In this document: positions 36,438 through 44,888 of the stretch, piece by piece
How the letters are laid out: each line of letters opens with the position of its first letter
Numbering within the stretch: position 1 is the first letter of the stretch
From: Xanthomonas translucens pv. cerealis
Lineage (GTDB): Bacteria; Pseudomonadota; Gammaproteobacteria; Xanthomonadales; Xanthomonadaceae
DNA length: 64,000 nt
Assembly: GCF_006838285.1 (NCBI RefSeq)
Contig: NZ_CP038228.1
Span: 3,534,001-3,598,000 of the forward strand
Direction: 5' to 3'
The notes under the pieces: model-generated
The model's input: the letters and a program-made list of their open reading frames with translations, nothing else
The model's database searches: none
What the model was told of the DNA's origin: nothing
Position numbers and translations under genes: made by a program

Positions 36438-37952
36438 TCATGCGGGCGCGGCGGCCAGCGCGGCCGGCGCCTGCTGCAGATAGTCGGTCAGGCGCTGGCG
36501 GCCGGCGGCGTCGATGCGCAGGCCGAGCTTGCTGCGGCGCCACAGCAGGTCGTCGGCCTGGGTCACCCATTCGTGCACACGCAGGTAGTCCACTTCCGCC
36601 TGGTACAGGTCGGCGCCGAAGTGTTCGCCCAGTTGCTGCAGCGAGGCCGCAGCGCCCAGCAACTGCACCGCGCGGGTGCCGTAGTTGCGCGCCAGCCGCG
36701 TCGCGGTCGCCTCGCCCAGCCACGGCCGCGCCGCACGCAGTTCCTGCGCCAGCGCATGGATGTCGCGGCGCTCGCCGCCGGGCAGCGGCGCGCCGCGCGC
36801 GGTCCACGCCGGCGCCTTGCGCCCGGCGTGCGCGACCAGCCGGTCCACCGCCTCCTCGGCCAGCTTGCGGTAGGTGGTGAGCTTGCCGCCGAACACATTG
36901 AGCAATGCCGCGCCGGCGTCCGCGTCCAGTTCCAGCAGGTAGTCGCGGGTGACCTCGGCGGCGTTGTCCTCTTCGTCGTCGAGCAGCGGGCGCACGCCGC
37001 TGTAGCTCCACACCACGTCGTCGGGCGCGATTTGCTTGAGGAAGTAGCGGTTGGCCGCCTCGCACAGGTAGCGCGTCTCCTCGGCATCGATCTTCGGTGC
37101 GGACGGATCGGCGCGGTAGTCCACGTCGGTGGTACCGATCAAGGTGAAGTCGTGCTCGTAGGGGATCGCGAACACGATGCGCCGGTCGGGCTGCTGGAAG
37201 ATGTAGGCATGGTCGTGCTCGAACAACCGCGGCACCACGATGTGGCTACCCTTGACCAAGCGCAGCGCGTGGTCGTGGCCGACCTTGGCCACGTCGTCCA
37301 GAAACTGCACCGCCCACGGCCCGGCGGCATTGACCAGCGCGCGCGCCTGTAGCTCCTGGCGGCGGCCGTCGGCCTGCTCCAGCTGCACCTGCCAGACGCC
37401 GCCGACACGGCGCGCGGCGACGCAGCGGGTGCGGGTCAGGATCCGCGCGCCGCGTTGCGCTGCGTCCATCGCATTGAGCACCACCAGCCGCGCGTCCTGC
37501 ACCCAGGCGTCGGAATAAACGAAGCCGGTGCGGAATTCCTCGCGCAGCGGCGCACCGACCGGATCCGAGCGCAGCGCCATGCGCCTGGACCCCGGCAGGG
37601 TGCGGCGGCCGCGGCCGAGATGGTCGTACAGAAACAGGCCGGTGCGGATCATCCACGCCGGGCGCAGGTGCGGCTGGTGCGGCAGCAGGAAGCGCAGCGG
37701 CCAGATGATGTGCGGGGCCAGGCGCAACAGCACTTCGCGCTCGGCCAGCGCCTTGCCGACCAGCGCGAACTCGTACTGCTCCAGGTAGCGCAGCCCGCCA
37801 TGGATCAGCTTGGTGCTGGCGCTGGAGGTATGCGAGGCGAGGTCGTCGCGCTCGCACAGGCACACCGACAGACCACGGCCCACCGCGTCGCGGGCGATGC
37901 CCACCCCGTTGATGCCGCCACCGACCACCAGCACATCGTAGATCTCGCGCAT
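36438..37952 (-). CDS. glpD: aerobic glycerol-3-phosphate dehydrogenase
   Basis: A 504-residue FAD enzyme that oxidises glycerol-3-phosphate to dihydroxyacetone phosphate at the inner membrane and passes electrons to quinone. The FAD motif is YDVLVVGGGINGVGIARDA, then STKLIHGGLRYLEQYEF and NAAGPWAVQFLDD; the C-terminal part holds SGVRPLLDDEEDN and LNVFGGKLTTYRKLAE. The ATG at 37952 is used; upstream in-frame residues are promoter DNA holding a GlpR-like site. Confidence 0.96.
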   Translation of the reverse strand: MREIYDVLVVGGGINGVGIARDAVGRGLSVCLCERDDLASHTSSASTKLIHGGLRYLEQYEFALVGKALAEREVLLRLAPHIIWPLRFLLPHQPHLRPAWMIRTGLFLYDHLGRGRRTLPGSRRMALRSDPVGAPLREEFRTGFVYSDAWVQDARLVVLNAMDAAQRGARILTRTRCVAARRVGGVWQVQLEQADGRRQELQARALVNAAGPWAVQFLDDVAKVGHDHALRLVKGSHIVVPRLFEHDHAYIFQQPDRRIVFAIPYEHDFTLIGTTDVDYRADPSAPKIDAEETRYLCEAANRYFLKQIAPDDVVWSYSGVRPLLDDEEDNAAEVTRDYLLELDADAGAALLNVFGGKLTTYRKLAEEAVDRLVAHAGRKAPAWTARGAPLPGGERRDIHALAQELRAARPWLGEATATRLARNYGTRAVQLLGAAASLQQLGEHFGADLYQAEVDYLRVHEWVTQADDLLWRRSKLGLRIDAAGRQRLTDYLQQAPAALAAAPA

Positions 37953-38020
37953 TGCCTGACTCCGGAAGCGTCGTGTCCGCGGCGAGAAGGCCGGGGACGA
38001 CGACGAGTGACGAAAAGATC

Positions 38021-38043
38021 GTAAACGAACATTTCCGAACATA
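38021..38043 (-). promoter_or_regulatory. GlpR-like operator upstream of glpD
   Basis: The minus strand reads TATGTTCGGAAATGTTCGTTTAC, two ATGTTCG half-sites. ATGTTCG is the half-site of the E. coli GlpR operator. It lies ~70-90 bases before the glpD ATG, where repression would act. Confidence 0.6.
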
Positions 38044-38170
38044 GCACGCTGCAGTGCAGCGTAACGTCAGCGCAAAGCCTTGCTGTGGGCGGCATGGGCG
38101 TGTGGCGACCGCTCCATTTGCGGCAGCCGGCCTCCCGCCGCTAGCGACTCCCGGCAGCATGTAACGTCAC

Positions 38171-38196
38171 AATAACGAAATGATACGAACATAAAC
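38171..38196. promoter_or_regulatory. second GlpR-like operator
   Basis: AATAACGAAATGATACGAAC followed by ATAAAC carries one good CGAACAT half-site and one degenerate AACGAAAT half-site. It sits between the 3' end of the DeoR gene and glpD, ~220 bases from the glpD ATG. The stretch 37953-38279 otherwise holds no gene. Confidence 0.45.
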
Positions 38197-38279
38197 GCAC
38201 ACGCAATGCGGGATCGCCGTGTCCGCCGTCGCTCCCCACGGTAACCCGGCCTCCGCTGCACGCCAGCGGACGGTGCGGC

Positions 38280-39122
38280 TCAGTCCGGATCGGCCTGGTC
38301 GCCGGCCACCGTTTCCGCCTCGGCCTCGCCTTCGGCAACGAATACGCGGGTCCCGGCCTCGTCCAGCACCACGGCCAGCTCCGGCGGCGGCGCGCGGTCG
38401 GTGAACCAGGCCTGGACCCGCGCGATCGGCCCGAGCCGGACCATGGCGTTGCGGCCCAGCTTGCTGTGGTCGGCGGCCAGGAACACCTGCCGCGAGTGCT
38501 CGATGATCGCCTGCGCCACCCGCACCTCGTGGAAATCGAAATCCAGCAAGGTGCCATCCGGATCGATGCCGGAAATGCCGATCACGCCGAAATCCACCTT
38601 GAACTGGCGGATCAGTTCGATCGTGGCCTCGCCGGTGACGCCCTGGTCGCGGCCGCGCACGCGGCCGCCGGCGACCATCACCTCGAAGCTCGGATTGGCG
38701 CTCATCATCACCGCCACGTTGAGGTTGTTGGTGATCACCCGCAGCCCGCTATGCCCCATCAAAGCGCGCGCCACGTCCTCGTTGGTGGTGCCGATATTGA
38801 TGAACAGCGACGCGTCGTCGGGGATGTGCTGCGCCAGCAGCGTGGCGATGCGCCGCTTCTCCAGCGCCTGCAGCGCCTTGCGCGCGGTGTAGGCCAGGTT
38901 CTCCACGCTCGACGGCAGGCTGACCCCGCCGTGGTAGCGGCGCAGCACGCCGGCCTCGCACAGCAGCGTGAGGTCGCGGCGGATGGTCTGCGGGGTCACC
39001 TCGAAACGCGTGGCCAGCCCTTCCACCTCGGCATAGCCTTGCTGTCGCACCAGCGCCACCAGCTGTTCCTGGCGCGGATTGAGCGCAGGCACCGCGCTCG
39101 GCTTGGGAGTCGTGTTGTCCAT
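38280..39122 (-). CDS. DeoR/GlpR-family repressor
   Basis: A 280-residue sugar-phosphate repressor. The DeoR helix-turn-helix is NPRQEQLVALVRQQGYAEVE with GLATRFEVTPQTIRRDLTLL; the sensor domain has FINIGTTNEDVARAL, GGRVRGRDQGVTGEATIE, ISGIDPDGTLLDFD and VFLAADHSKLGRNA. Adjacent glp genes and GlpR-like operators point to a GlpR role, sensing glycerol-3-phosphate. The ATG at 39122 gives the normal size. Confidence 0.88.
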   Translation of the reverse strand: MDNTTPKPSAVPALNPRQEQLVALVRQQGYAEVEGLATRFEVTPQTIRRDLTLLCEAGVLRRYHGGVSLPSSVENLAYTARKALQALEKRRIATLLAQHIPDDASLFINIGTTNEDVARALMGHSGLRVITNNLNVAVMMSANPSFEVMVAGGRVRGRDQGVTGEATIELIRQFKVDFGVIGISGIDPDGTLLDFDFHEVRVAQAIIEHSRQVFLAADHSKLGRNAMVRLGPIARVQAWFTDRAPPPELAVVLDEAGTRVFVAEGEAEAETVAGDQADPD

Positions 39123-39311
39123 GCGCCGATGATGGCGCATGCGCAGGCCGATGCAAACGCAGGCGGCCGCGGCGATCGCGATCGCGATCGCGTACATCGC
39201 ATCGACGCAGCCGCGGCCGGCGTTGCGCCACGCGACGCGCCTACCCGGCCATCGACGACACGGCCTAGACTACGCACCCCGCCGGACGCCACCGGCAGCA
39301 CCGGACCGGCC

Positions 39312-39785
39312 ATGATCAACAACGACGTACTGCGCTCCATCCGCTACATGCTCGACCTCAGCGACCAGATGATCGTGGACACGGTGCACCTCGCCGATCC
39401 GGCCTTCCCGATCGACAGGAGCGAGGTGCCGGCCTACCTGAAGAAGGAGGACGAGGACGGCTTCGTCGAATGCAGCGACCGGGTCCTGGCGCATTTCCTG
39501 GACGGGCTGGTGTTCCACTACCGCGGCCGCGACGACAGCCTGCCGGCGCGCCCGGTGGAAACCCGGGTCAGCAACAACGTGGTGCTGAAGAAGCTGCGCG
39601 TGGCGTTCCAGCTGAAGGATGTGGACATGCACCAGATCTTCGCCGAGGCCGGCTTCCCGGTGTCCAAGCCGGAGCTGTCGGCGCTGTTCCGCCAGCCCGA
39701 GCACAAGAACTTCCGCCTGTGCGGCGACCAGTTGCTGCGCAACTTCCTCAAAGGGCTGACCCTGCGGCTGCGCGCGGCGGGGTGA
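39312..39785 (+). CDS. DUF1456 (YehS-like) protein
   Basis: A 157-residue cytoplasmic protein with the two-copy DUF1456 pattern: MINNDVLRSIRYMLDLSDQM and a matching NNVVLKKLRVAFQLKDVDMH, each followed by a PVSKPELSALFRQPEH-like or VPAYLKKEDE block. The molecular function of the family is unknown. It is a single gene, divergent from the DeoR regulator. Confidence 0.9.
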   Translation: MINNDVLRSIRYMLDLSDQMIVDTVHLADPAFPIDRSEVPAYLKKEDEDGFVECSDRVLAHFLDGLVFHYRGRDDSLPARPVETRVSNNVVLKKLRVAFQLKDVDMHQIFAEAGFPVSKPELSALFRQPEHKNFRLCGDQLLRNFLKGLTLRLRAAG

Positions 39786-40157
39786 GGCGGCGTGCGCGAT
39801 GCGCACGCGGGCCAGCGTGTTTCTGCAGGAGGGACACGGGGTGGCCGTCTGGCCATCCGCCCCGCAGCAGAAGCCGTCCTCGTGCCGGGGCCTTGCGTCG
39901 CGGTTGAAACCGCTCCTACAGGAGCCGTAGTCGATCGCAGTGCGATGCTGTCCCGACGCGATCCGAAGCAATCAGGTTCTCTGCTTCGTGCGTCGCCACT
40001 GACGTCGCTCCCACAGGGGGCGAGCCAGCCGTAAGCACTGCAGTAAAGGGCTCTGGGTGGCCTTGGGCCATCAGCCCCGGCGGCGGCAGACGCCCCGCGC
40101 TCATGCCGCTGCCTCGGTTGAAACCGCTTCTACATGACGCGCGATAGCCGCAGGCGC
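39786..40157. repeat. 372-base gap with palindromic repeats
   Basis: Three diverged copies of the CGGTTGAAACCGCTCCTACA element (around 39900, 39985 and 40110) lie in this stretch between convergent genes. No ORF here has convincing codon use, and I see nothing else. Confidence 0.7.
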
Positions 40158-40658
40158 TCAGCGGATCCGGTAAACCCGCGCCTTCGGCAGGTCTTCGTCC
40201 ACCTGCAGAAACCAGCGTCCGGCGATGCCGGGCACGACCTTGATCGCTGGCGAGGCCAGCGCGGTGCGCAGGGTCATGCTGCCCTTGAGCACCTTCCACT
40301 GCTGGCCGTTGTCCAGCACGAACACGGTACCCGGCGCCCAGCCGGCGACCTCGCCCTGCACGCGGGCGCTGATCGGGCCGTCGTCCAGGCCGATCAGCAT
40401 GCCCTGCTCGGCCTGGGGGTCGGCCACTGCGGCGCCCGCGACCGCCGGCGTCGCGGCGGGCCGCGCCGGGGCCTGCGACGCCTCGCGCGTCTCGGCGTCG
40501 CGCAGCAGGCGATTGAGCGTGGCCAGCTGGGTCGGGGTCAGCCCGACCTCGCGCAACTGCTCGGCACTCAAGCGACGCTCGATCTCCACATACCCCGACT
40601 GCGCCAGCGCCACCGGTGCCGCCAGGATGCATGCCAGCGCCAGCACTGTGTATTTCAT
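40158..40658 (-). CDS. hypothetical secreted protein
   Basis: A 166-residue protein with a clear signal peptide (YTVLALACILAAPVALAQ). A short helical part (RLSAEQLREVGLTPTQLATL) is followed by an Ala/Pro linker and a C-terminal beta-rich region (ISARVQGEVAGWAPGTVFVL, QQWKVLKGSM). It is common in xanthomonads, to my recollection, without a known role. It ends 20 bases before the repeat cluster. Confidence 0.75.
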   Translation of the reverse strand: MKYTVLALACILAAPVALAQSGYVEIERRLSAEQLREVGLTPTQLATLNRLLRDAETREASQAPARPAATPAVAGAAVADPQAEQGMLIGLDDGPISARVQGEVAGWAPGTVFVLDNGQQWKVLKGSMTLRTALASPAIKVVPGIAGRWFLQVDEDLPKARVYRIR

Positions 40659-41184
40659 GGTTCGATCCTGTCGCCTTGGCGAAGAAGAAAGGACGCGCGG
40701 TCAACAGGACCGGCTCCCCAGTTCGGCAAGTTTGGGTCAGTCCGGTGACGGCGGGATGACATACGCCAGACGTGGGCCGCCACGGCCTGGCCGCTCCGGC
40801 TCGGCGGTGCCTGTCGGGCGAAGCGGCGCTTTGCGCGGCCATCGCCCGCCGCCGCGCCGGCGGACGCCGCAGCGATCTGCGGCGGCTCGGCTTGCTCGCG
40901 CGCTTGCTTGCACCGCCACGCATTCGCCTGTTCGCGCTGTTGCTGCGGTGTCTTCGCCAACCGGCCTGCAGATCGCTGCACCTGCGTGCATACGCAAGCG
41001 AATGTTGCCTCGCAACCTCCGGCACGGGGCCACAGACGTCCGGCAATCTGTGCCAAACCGCGCACCCAGGCGTGCACGCCGCTTGCCGCGATTCGGTCTA
41101 CGATGCGCGGGGTTCGCCCCCGTGGCGGGCGCCGCCGCTTCCTGCGCCGACGGCGTACCCCTCCCGTTCCGTATTGAGGTCCCC
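40659..41184. other. 526-base stretch without a credible gene
   Basis: It separates the hypothetical secreted protein from the HDOD gene; the two are divergent, so it holds both promoters. Several ORFs are open because of GC content but lack family likeness, and I see no repeat, hairpin or AT-rich operator worth calling. Confidence 0.5.
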
Positions 41185-42003
41185 ATGAAACTAGAGGTGC
41201 TGTTCGACCAGCTGCACACCCTGCCCACCATCCCCAAGGTGACGCAGGAGCTGATCCTGCAATTCGACAATCCCACCACCAGCCTGGACAGCGTGGCGCG
41301 CAGCATCGAGCGCGACCCGGTGATCGCGGCCAAGGTGCTGCGTCTGGCCAACTCGGCGCGGTTCCGCGGCGCGCGCGATTCGACCAGCGTCGAGGACGCG
41401 GCGCTGCGCCTGGGCTTCAACACCTTGCGCACCCTGGTGCTGGCCTCGTCGATGACCGACGCGTTCCACGCGCCGGCGCATTTCGACCTGCGCGCGTTCT
41501 GGCTGCACAGCTTCGAGGTTGCCGGCATCTGCCGGCTGCTGGCCAAGCAGAAGGGCCTGGATCCGGAAACCGCGTTCACCTGCGGAATGATGCACAACAT
41601 CGGCGAGCTGCTGATCCAGACCGGCGCGCCGGACTACGCGGCGCAGCTGCATCCGGGCGCGTCCTCCAGCGGCCGCGCCGCCGACGAGACCGTGCAGCTG
41701 GGCTTCGGCTACCCGGAAGTGGGCGCCGAACTGGCGCGGCGCTGGCAGCTGCCGCAGGTGATCCAGACCGCGATCGCCTTCCAGGCACGGCCGCTGCAGG
41801 CGCCGGACGGCCAGCCGATGCCGCGCGTGGTGGCGCAGGCGGCGCTGGTCGCCGATGCGCTGGAGCGCCATGGCGGCGCCACCACGGAAGCGCGGCAGGC
41901 GGTCGGCGGCCCGCTGCTGGACGACGTGGACCTGGACGCGCTGTTCGCCGCGCTGCCGGACGTGATCGAGGCCGACCGCGCCTTCACCGAGATGCTGCGC
42001 TAA
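41185..42003 (+). CDS. HDOD-domain signalling protein
   Basis: A 272-residue protein made almost entirely of an HDOD domain (LPTIPKVTQELILQFDNPTT, IERDPVIAAKVLRLANSARF, EDAALRLGFNTLRTLVLASS). The degenerate metal site reads FTCGMMHNIGELLI. HDOD proteins act in stress and cyclic-di-GMP-linked signalling without a conserved enzyme activity. No GGDEF or EAL domain is attached. The ATG at 41185 has GAGG upstream. Confidence 0.88.
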   Translation: MKLEVLFDQLHTLPTIPKVTQELILQFDNPTTSLDSVARSIERDPVIAAKVLRLANSARFRGARDSTSVEDAALRLGFNTLRTLVLASSMTDAFHAPAHFDLRAFWLHSFEVAGICRLLAKQKGLDPETAFTCGMMHNIGELLIQTGAPDYAAQLHPGASSSGRAADETVQLGFGYPEVGAELARRWQLPQVIQTAIAFQARPLQAPDGQPMPRVVAQAALVADALERHGGATTEARQAVGGPLLDDVDLDALFAALPDVIEADRAFTEMLR

Positions 42004-42009
42004 ACGCTT

Positions 42010-43275
42010 GTCGCCGCGCCTTCGGCAACGCAGGCGAGCGGCTCCACCTCGAACACGCCCGCAGCGCCGCCTGCGCATTGAACGCGTAGCGCGCCATCGC
42101 GCCGAGCAGGGTCTCCGAGGCCTGGTCCACGCGCTGCGGGCCATTGGGGCCATCCACCGCGGCATGGCTGGCGGACTGCCAGTTGGCGCCGCCGCCCACG
42201 CTGAGCCGGCTCCAGGCACCGGGCAGCCGGTAGGTGCTGAACACGCGCAGCAGCCTGTGCGGCAGCGCGGTGCGCAGGTCGGCGCCGCCGGGCCTTCCCG
42301 TGCGAAATGCGACCAGCCGAACGACGCGCTCCAGTCTTCGCTCAGCTCGCCCGACGCGTCCAATTCGACGCCGCGCGAACGCGTGCCGTCCACCGCCACG
42401 TACGCCTGGGTCAGGCCGTCGGGCAGGGTCTTGCCGACATCGGCCTCGGCCACGTGGTCCTGACGGGTGTCGAACAGCACCAGCGTGGTGTTGAGGCGAC
42501 CATCGAGATGGCGGCCCTTGAGGCCGATCTCGCGGCTGCTGCCGAGCACCAGATCGAGGAAGCTGCCATCGCGGCGGCGGTTGTCCTGCGGGTCGAAGAT
42601 CTCGGTATAGCCGACGAACGCCGAATACACCGGGGTGATCGCGTAGATCAGCCCGGCACAGGGCACGGTCTTGCGACGGATGTCGGTGACCTTGTCGGCG
42701 TTGGCCGCGAACTGCGGAGACGGATAGTCGCCATTCCATTGCAGGACATCGCCGATCGGCGCCAGCGCCTCGGCGGCGTTCACCCGTGATGTCTTGCTGT
42801 AGCGCGAGCCGCTCATGCCCAGCACCAGTTCGTGCGCGCGGCCCCATGCCTGGAACGGGCCGGACGCGTACACATCGCGCATGTTCTGGCGGCCGCGGTC
42901 GCGGCTGCGGTAGGCGGACGGAACCAACGTTTCGCCGGTGGCGCGGTTCGGGAAGCCATAGACGTAGAACAGCGCCATGTCGCCGTCGGTGGCGCGCTGG
43001 CTGGCCAGCGCCCGCAGCATCCGGCCGTTGCCGAATGGGTGCTTGAGATCGGCGAAGGCGGTGGCGGTGGCGGTGGTGTTCCAGTAGCTCCAGTCCGCGG
43101 CGCTGCTGAAGCCACGCGGCCACCCCAGGAAGCTGGCGTCGTCGTAGAACACCGGGTAGGTGCCCCAGGTCACGCCCTTGGACCGGTTCTTCCGATAGTC
43201 GTAGCCCACGCTCAGCGTGGTGGCGGCGCCGAGGTCGGCATCGACCACCGCTGTGCGGATTCTCACGACTGGGGC
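42010..43275 (-). pseudogene. TonB-dependent siderophore receptor remnant
   Basis: Barrel sequence of a FpvA/FhuE-like receptor is recognisable: TTLSVGYDYRKNRSKGVTWG, WSYWNTTATATAFADLKHPF, PFQAWGRAHELVLGMSGSRY, PVYSAFVGYTEIFDPQDNRR, DGLTQAYVAVDGTRSRGVEL. Signal peptide and plug are missing upstream of about 43275. At about 42300 the frame shifts; the following frame reads TALPHRLLRVFSTYRLPGAW and LSVGGGANWQSASHAAVD, then degenerates before a terminal strand. It cannot make a functional receptor. Confidence 0.8.
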
Positions 43276-43442
43276 TGGCGCTAGAACACGGCTTGCGCGT
43301 CGGCAAGTCGGCAAAGTTTACCCGAGCGCCGCCGCCGCTGCCGCGACGAGTGCACCGTGCACTGCAAGCGCTGCCTGCGGGCCACCGACGACGCCACACG
43401 CGCAGCGTGCCCGCCGATAGCGGACACGCTGCACGCGAGCGC

Positions 43443-43835
43443 TCAGGGAATCGCGCAGAAGCTGAGGTAGTGATCGGCGGAGTAGTAACGCTTGTCGATG
43501 ACAGACTTCCGAGCGCCGTCGGTGACCAAGTACACCAACCGATAGGTGCCGGCCGCGCCGCCAGGATCGCGCCGCGCCTTGCCCTCGTAGTAGGTCTGGC
43601 CACGGCTGGCCTGGGGCAGGCGCCGCTCGTCGTTGCCGAAGACCTGCACATCGACGGCGCCGGCACCGCAGGCCACGATCGGATTGGGCATGGTGATGCA
43701 AGCGGACACATCGCGTATGGCCTCGCGCACATAGGTGGGCAGCGCGCCGCAGCCCGGCGGGGCTTTCTGTGCCTGCGCCTGCGCAGCCGACAGGGCGAGG
43801 ACGGCAAGCAGCGCGACTCTGATCGAGGGATACAT
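43443..43835 (-). CDS. secreted RNase Sa/N1-like protein
   Basis: A 130-residue protein with a signal peptide (RVALLAVLALSAAQAQA). The C-terminal ~70 residues resemble the microbial guanyl-specific ribonuclease fold: VFGNDERRLPQASRGQTYYE matches the VFxNRExxLP...YHE block of RNase Sa (general base Glu84), and KRYYSADHYLSFCAIP matches YYTGDHYATF (catalytic His122). Arg99 fits one catalytic arginine; the second appears lost (the PGGAAGTYR loop lacks it). Four cysteines could pair. No barstar-like inhibitor gene is next to it. It could be a nuclease toxin, a scavenging RNase or an inactive relative. Confidence 0.6.
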   Translation of the reverse strand: MYPSIRVALLAVLALSAAQAQAQKAPPGCGALPTYVREAIRDVSACITMPNPIVACGAGAVDVQVFGNDERRLPQASRGQTYYEGKARRDPGGAAGTYRLVYLVTDGARKSVIDKRYYSADHYLSFCAIP

Positions 43836-44140
43836 GGATGACTCCTTGAGGTCGGATGGCAGGATTGCCGCCGATGCGCACCGCACACAGGCCGCGTCTG
43901 CGACTATGCGGAGCAACGTCTCCGCTGCCCATCCGGCAATACCTGATCTATCGCTGCCGCCGCATGCGCTGCATGCGCGGATGGCGCCGGGCACCGTTGC
44001 CCGTGCGCGCATCCTGCCGCGGCCTTGCCCGCGGATGCCGGATGCGGCAGCGTCGGCCACCATCGGCGGCGCCGGCGGCGTCCCCACGCCGGCGCCCGTT
44101 GCGCTGCGCGCACGACCGCCCCGGCCGCCCTTCCTCATCC
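43836..44140. other. 305-base gap between divergent genes
   Basis: GC-rich sequence between the RNase-like gene and the acyltransferase remnant. No repeat, AT-rich promoter or credible ORF was recognised. Confidence 0.4.
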
Positions 44141-44848
44141 ATGAACCACGCCGCCTCGTCCCGCCTCGCAGCGGGCACTGTTCTCGCCACCCTGCGCGTG
44201 AACGCCAAGCTCGCCGCCTTGGCCCTGATCAGCGTGCCGTTGCTGCCGCTGCAATAGTTGCTGATGCACTGCACCCGCGGCCGCGGCGCCTTCGTGCTGC
44301 CGCGGCTGTGGTTCGCCGGCCTGCGTACGCTGATGGGCATCCGCGTTGAGCGCGGGGGATGCGCCGCCTCGGCGCACTGGCGCAGCCCCTGTTCATCAGC
44401 CGCCGCCGAGATCGACGCGGCCGACGTGGCAGCGACCGTCGCTGCGCAGATCCGCCCCGACCATGACGTGGTGCTGTTCGCCGGAGGCATCACCTCCTCC
44501 GGCGAGCGCGTCGCTGCGTTCAAGTCGAACCTGTTCTCGCTGTTCCTGGGCGGCGACGCCCACACCCGGCCATGGACGCTGCGAGCGTTCACGTTGCAGG
44601 TGCTGTCCGTCGATGGCCGACCGCTGGCGCAGGGCGGCGAGCGCGACGCTTACGCGTTCTACGGCACGATGCAGGCCGGCGTCCATGTCATGCGCTTTCT
44701 GGGCATGTCCGGCGCCGTGGTGCGGTTGACCTTCCACGCGCCGATCGCCCTCGATCACGGCACCGACCGCAAGGTCATGGCGCAGCGGCTGCACGCGATC
44801 GTGGCAGCGGCGCTGCCTGCACCCCGCAGCGACGGCACACCGGCCTAG
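44141..44848 (+). pseudogene. PlsC-like acyltransferase remnant with amber stop
   Basis: The frame opens MNHAASSRLAAGTVLATLRV, reaches an in-frame TAG at 44255-44257 and carries on LLMHCTRGRGAFVLPRLWFA, GLRTLMGIRVER, which is the typical start of a lysophosphatidic acid acyltransferase. The part with the catalytic HxxxxD motif is missing, and around 44346-44400 the frame slips (a PLFISRRR stretch lies in another frame). The C-terminal half (ITSSGERVAAFKSNLFSLF, the glycerol-phosphate region) is readable from ~44400. A stop codon, frame slip and deletion make it non-functional. Confidence 0.75.
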
Positions 44849-44888
44849 GCCGCCGTGCGGCAGGGCCTGCGCGCGCCGCGCTGGCGGG

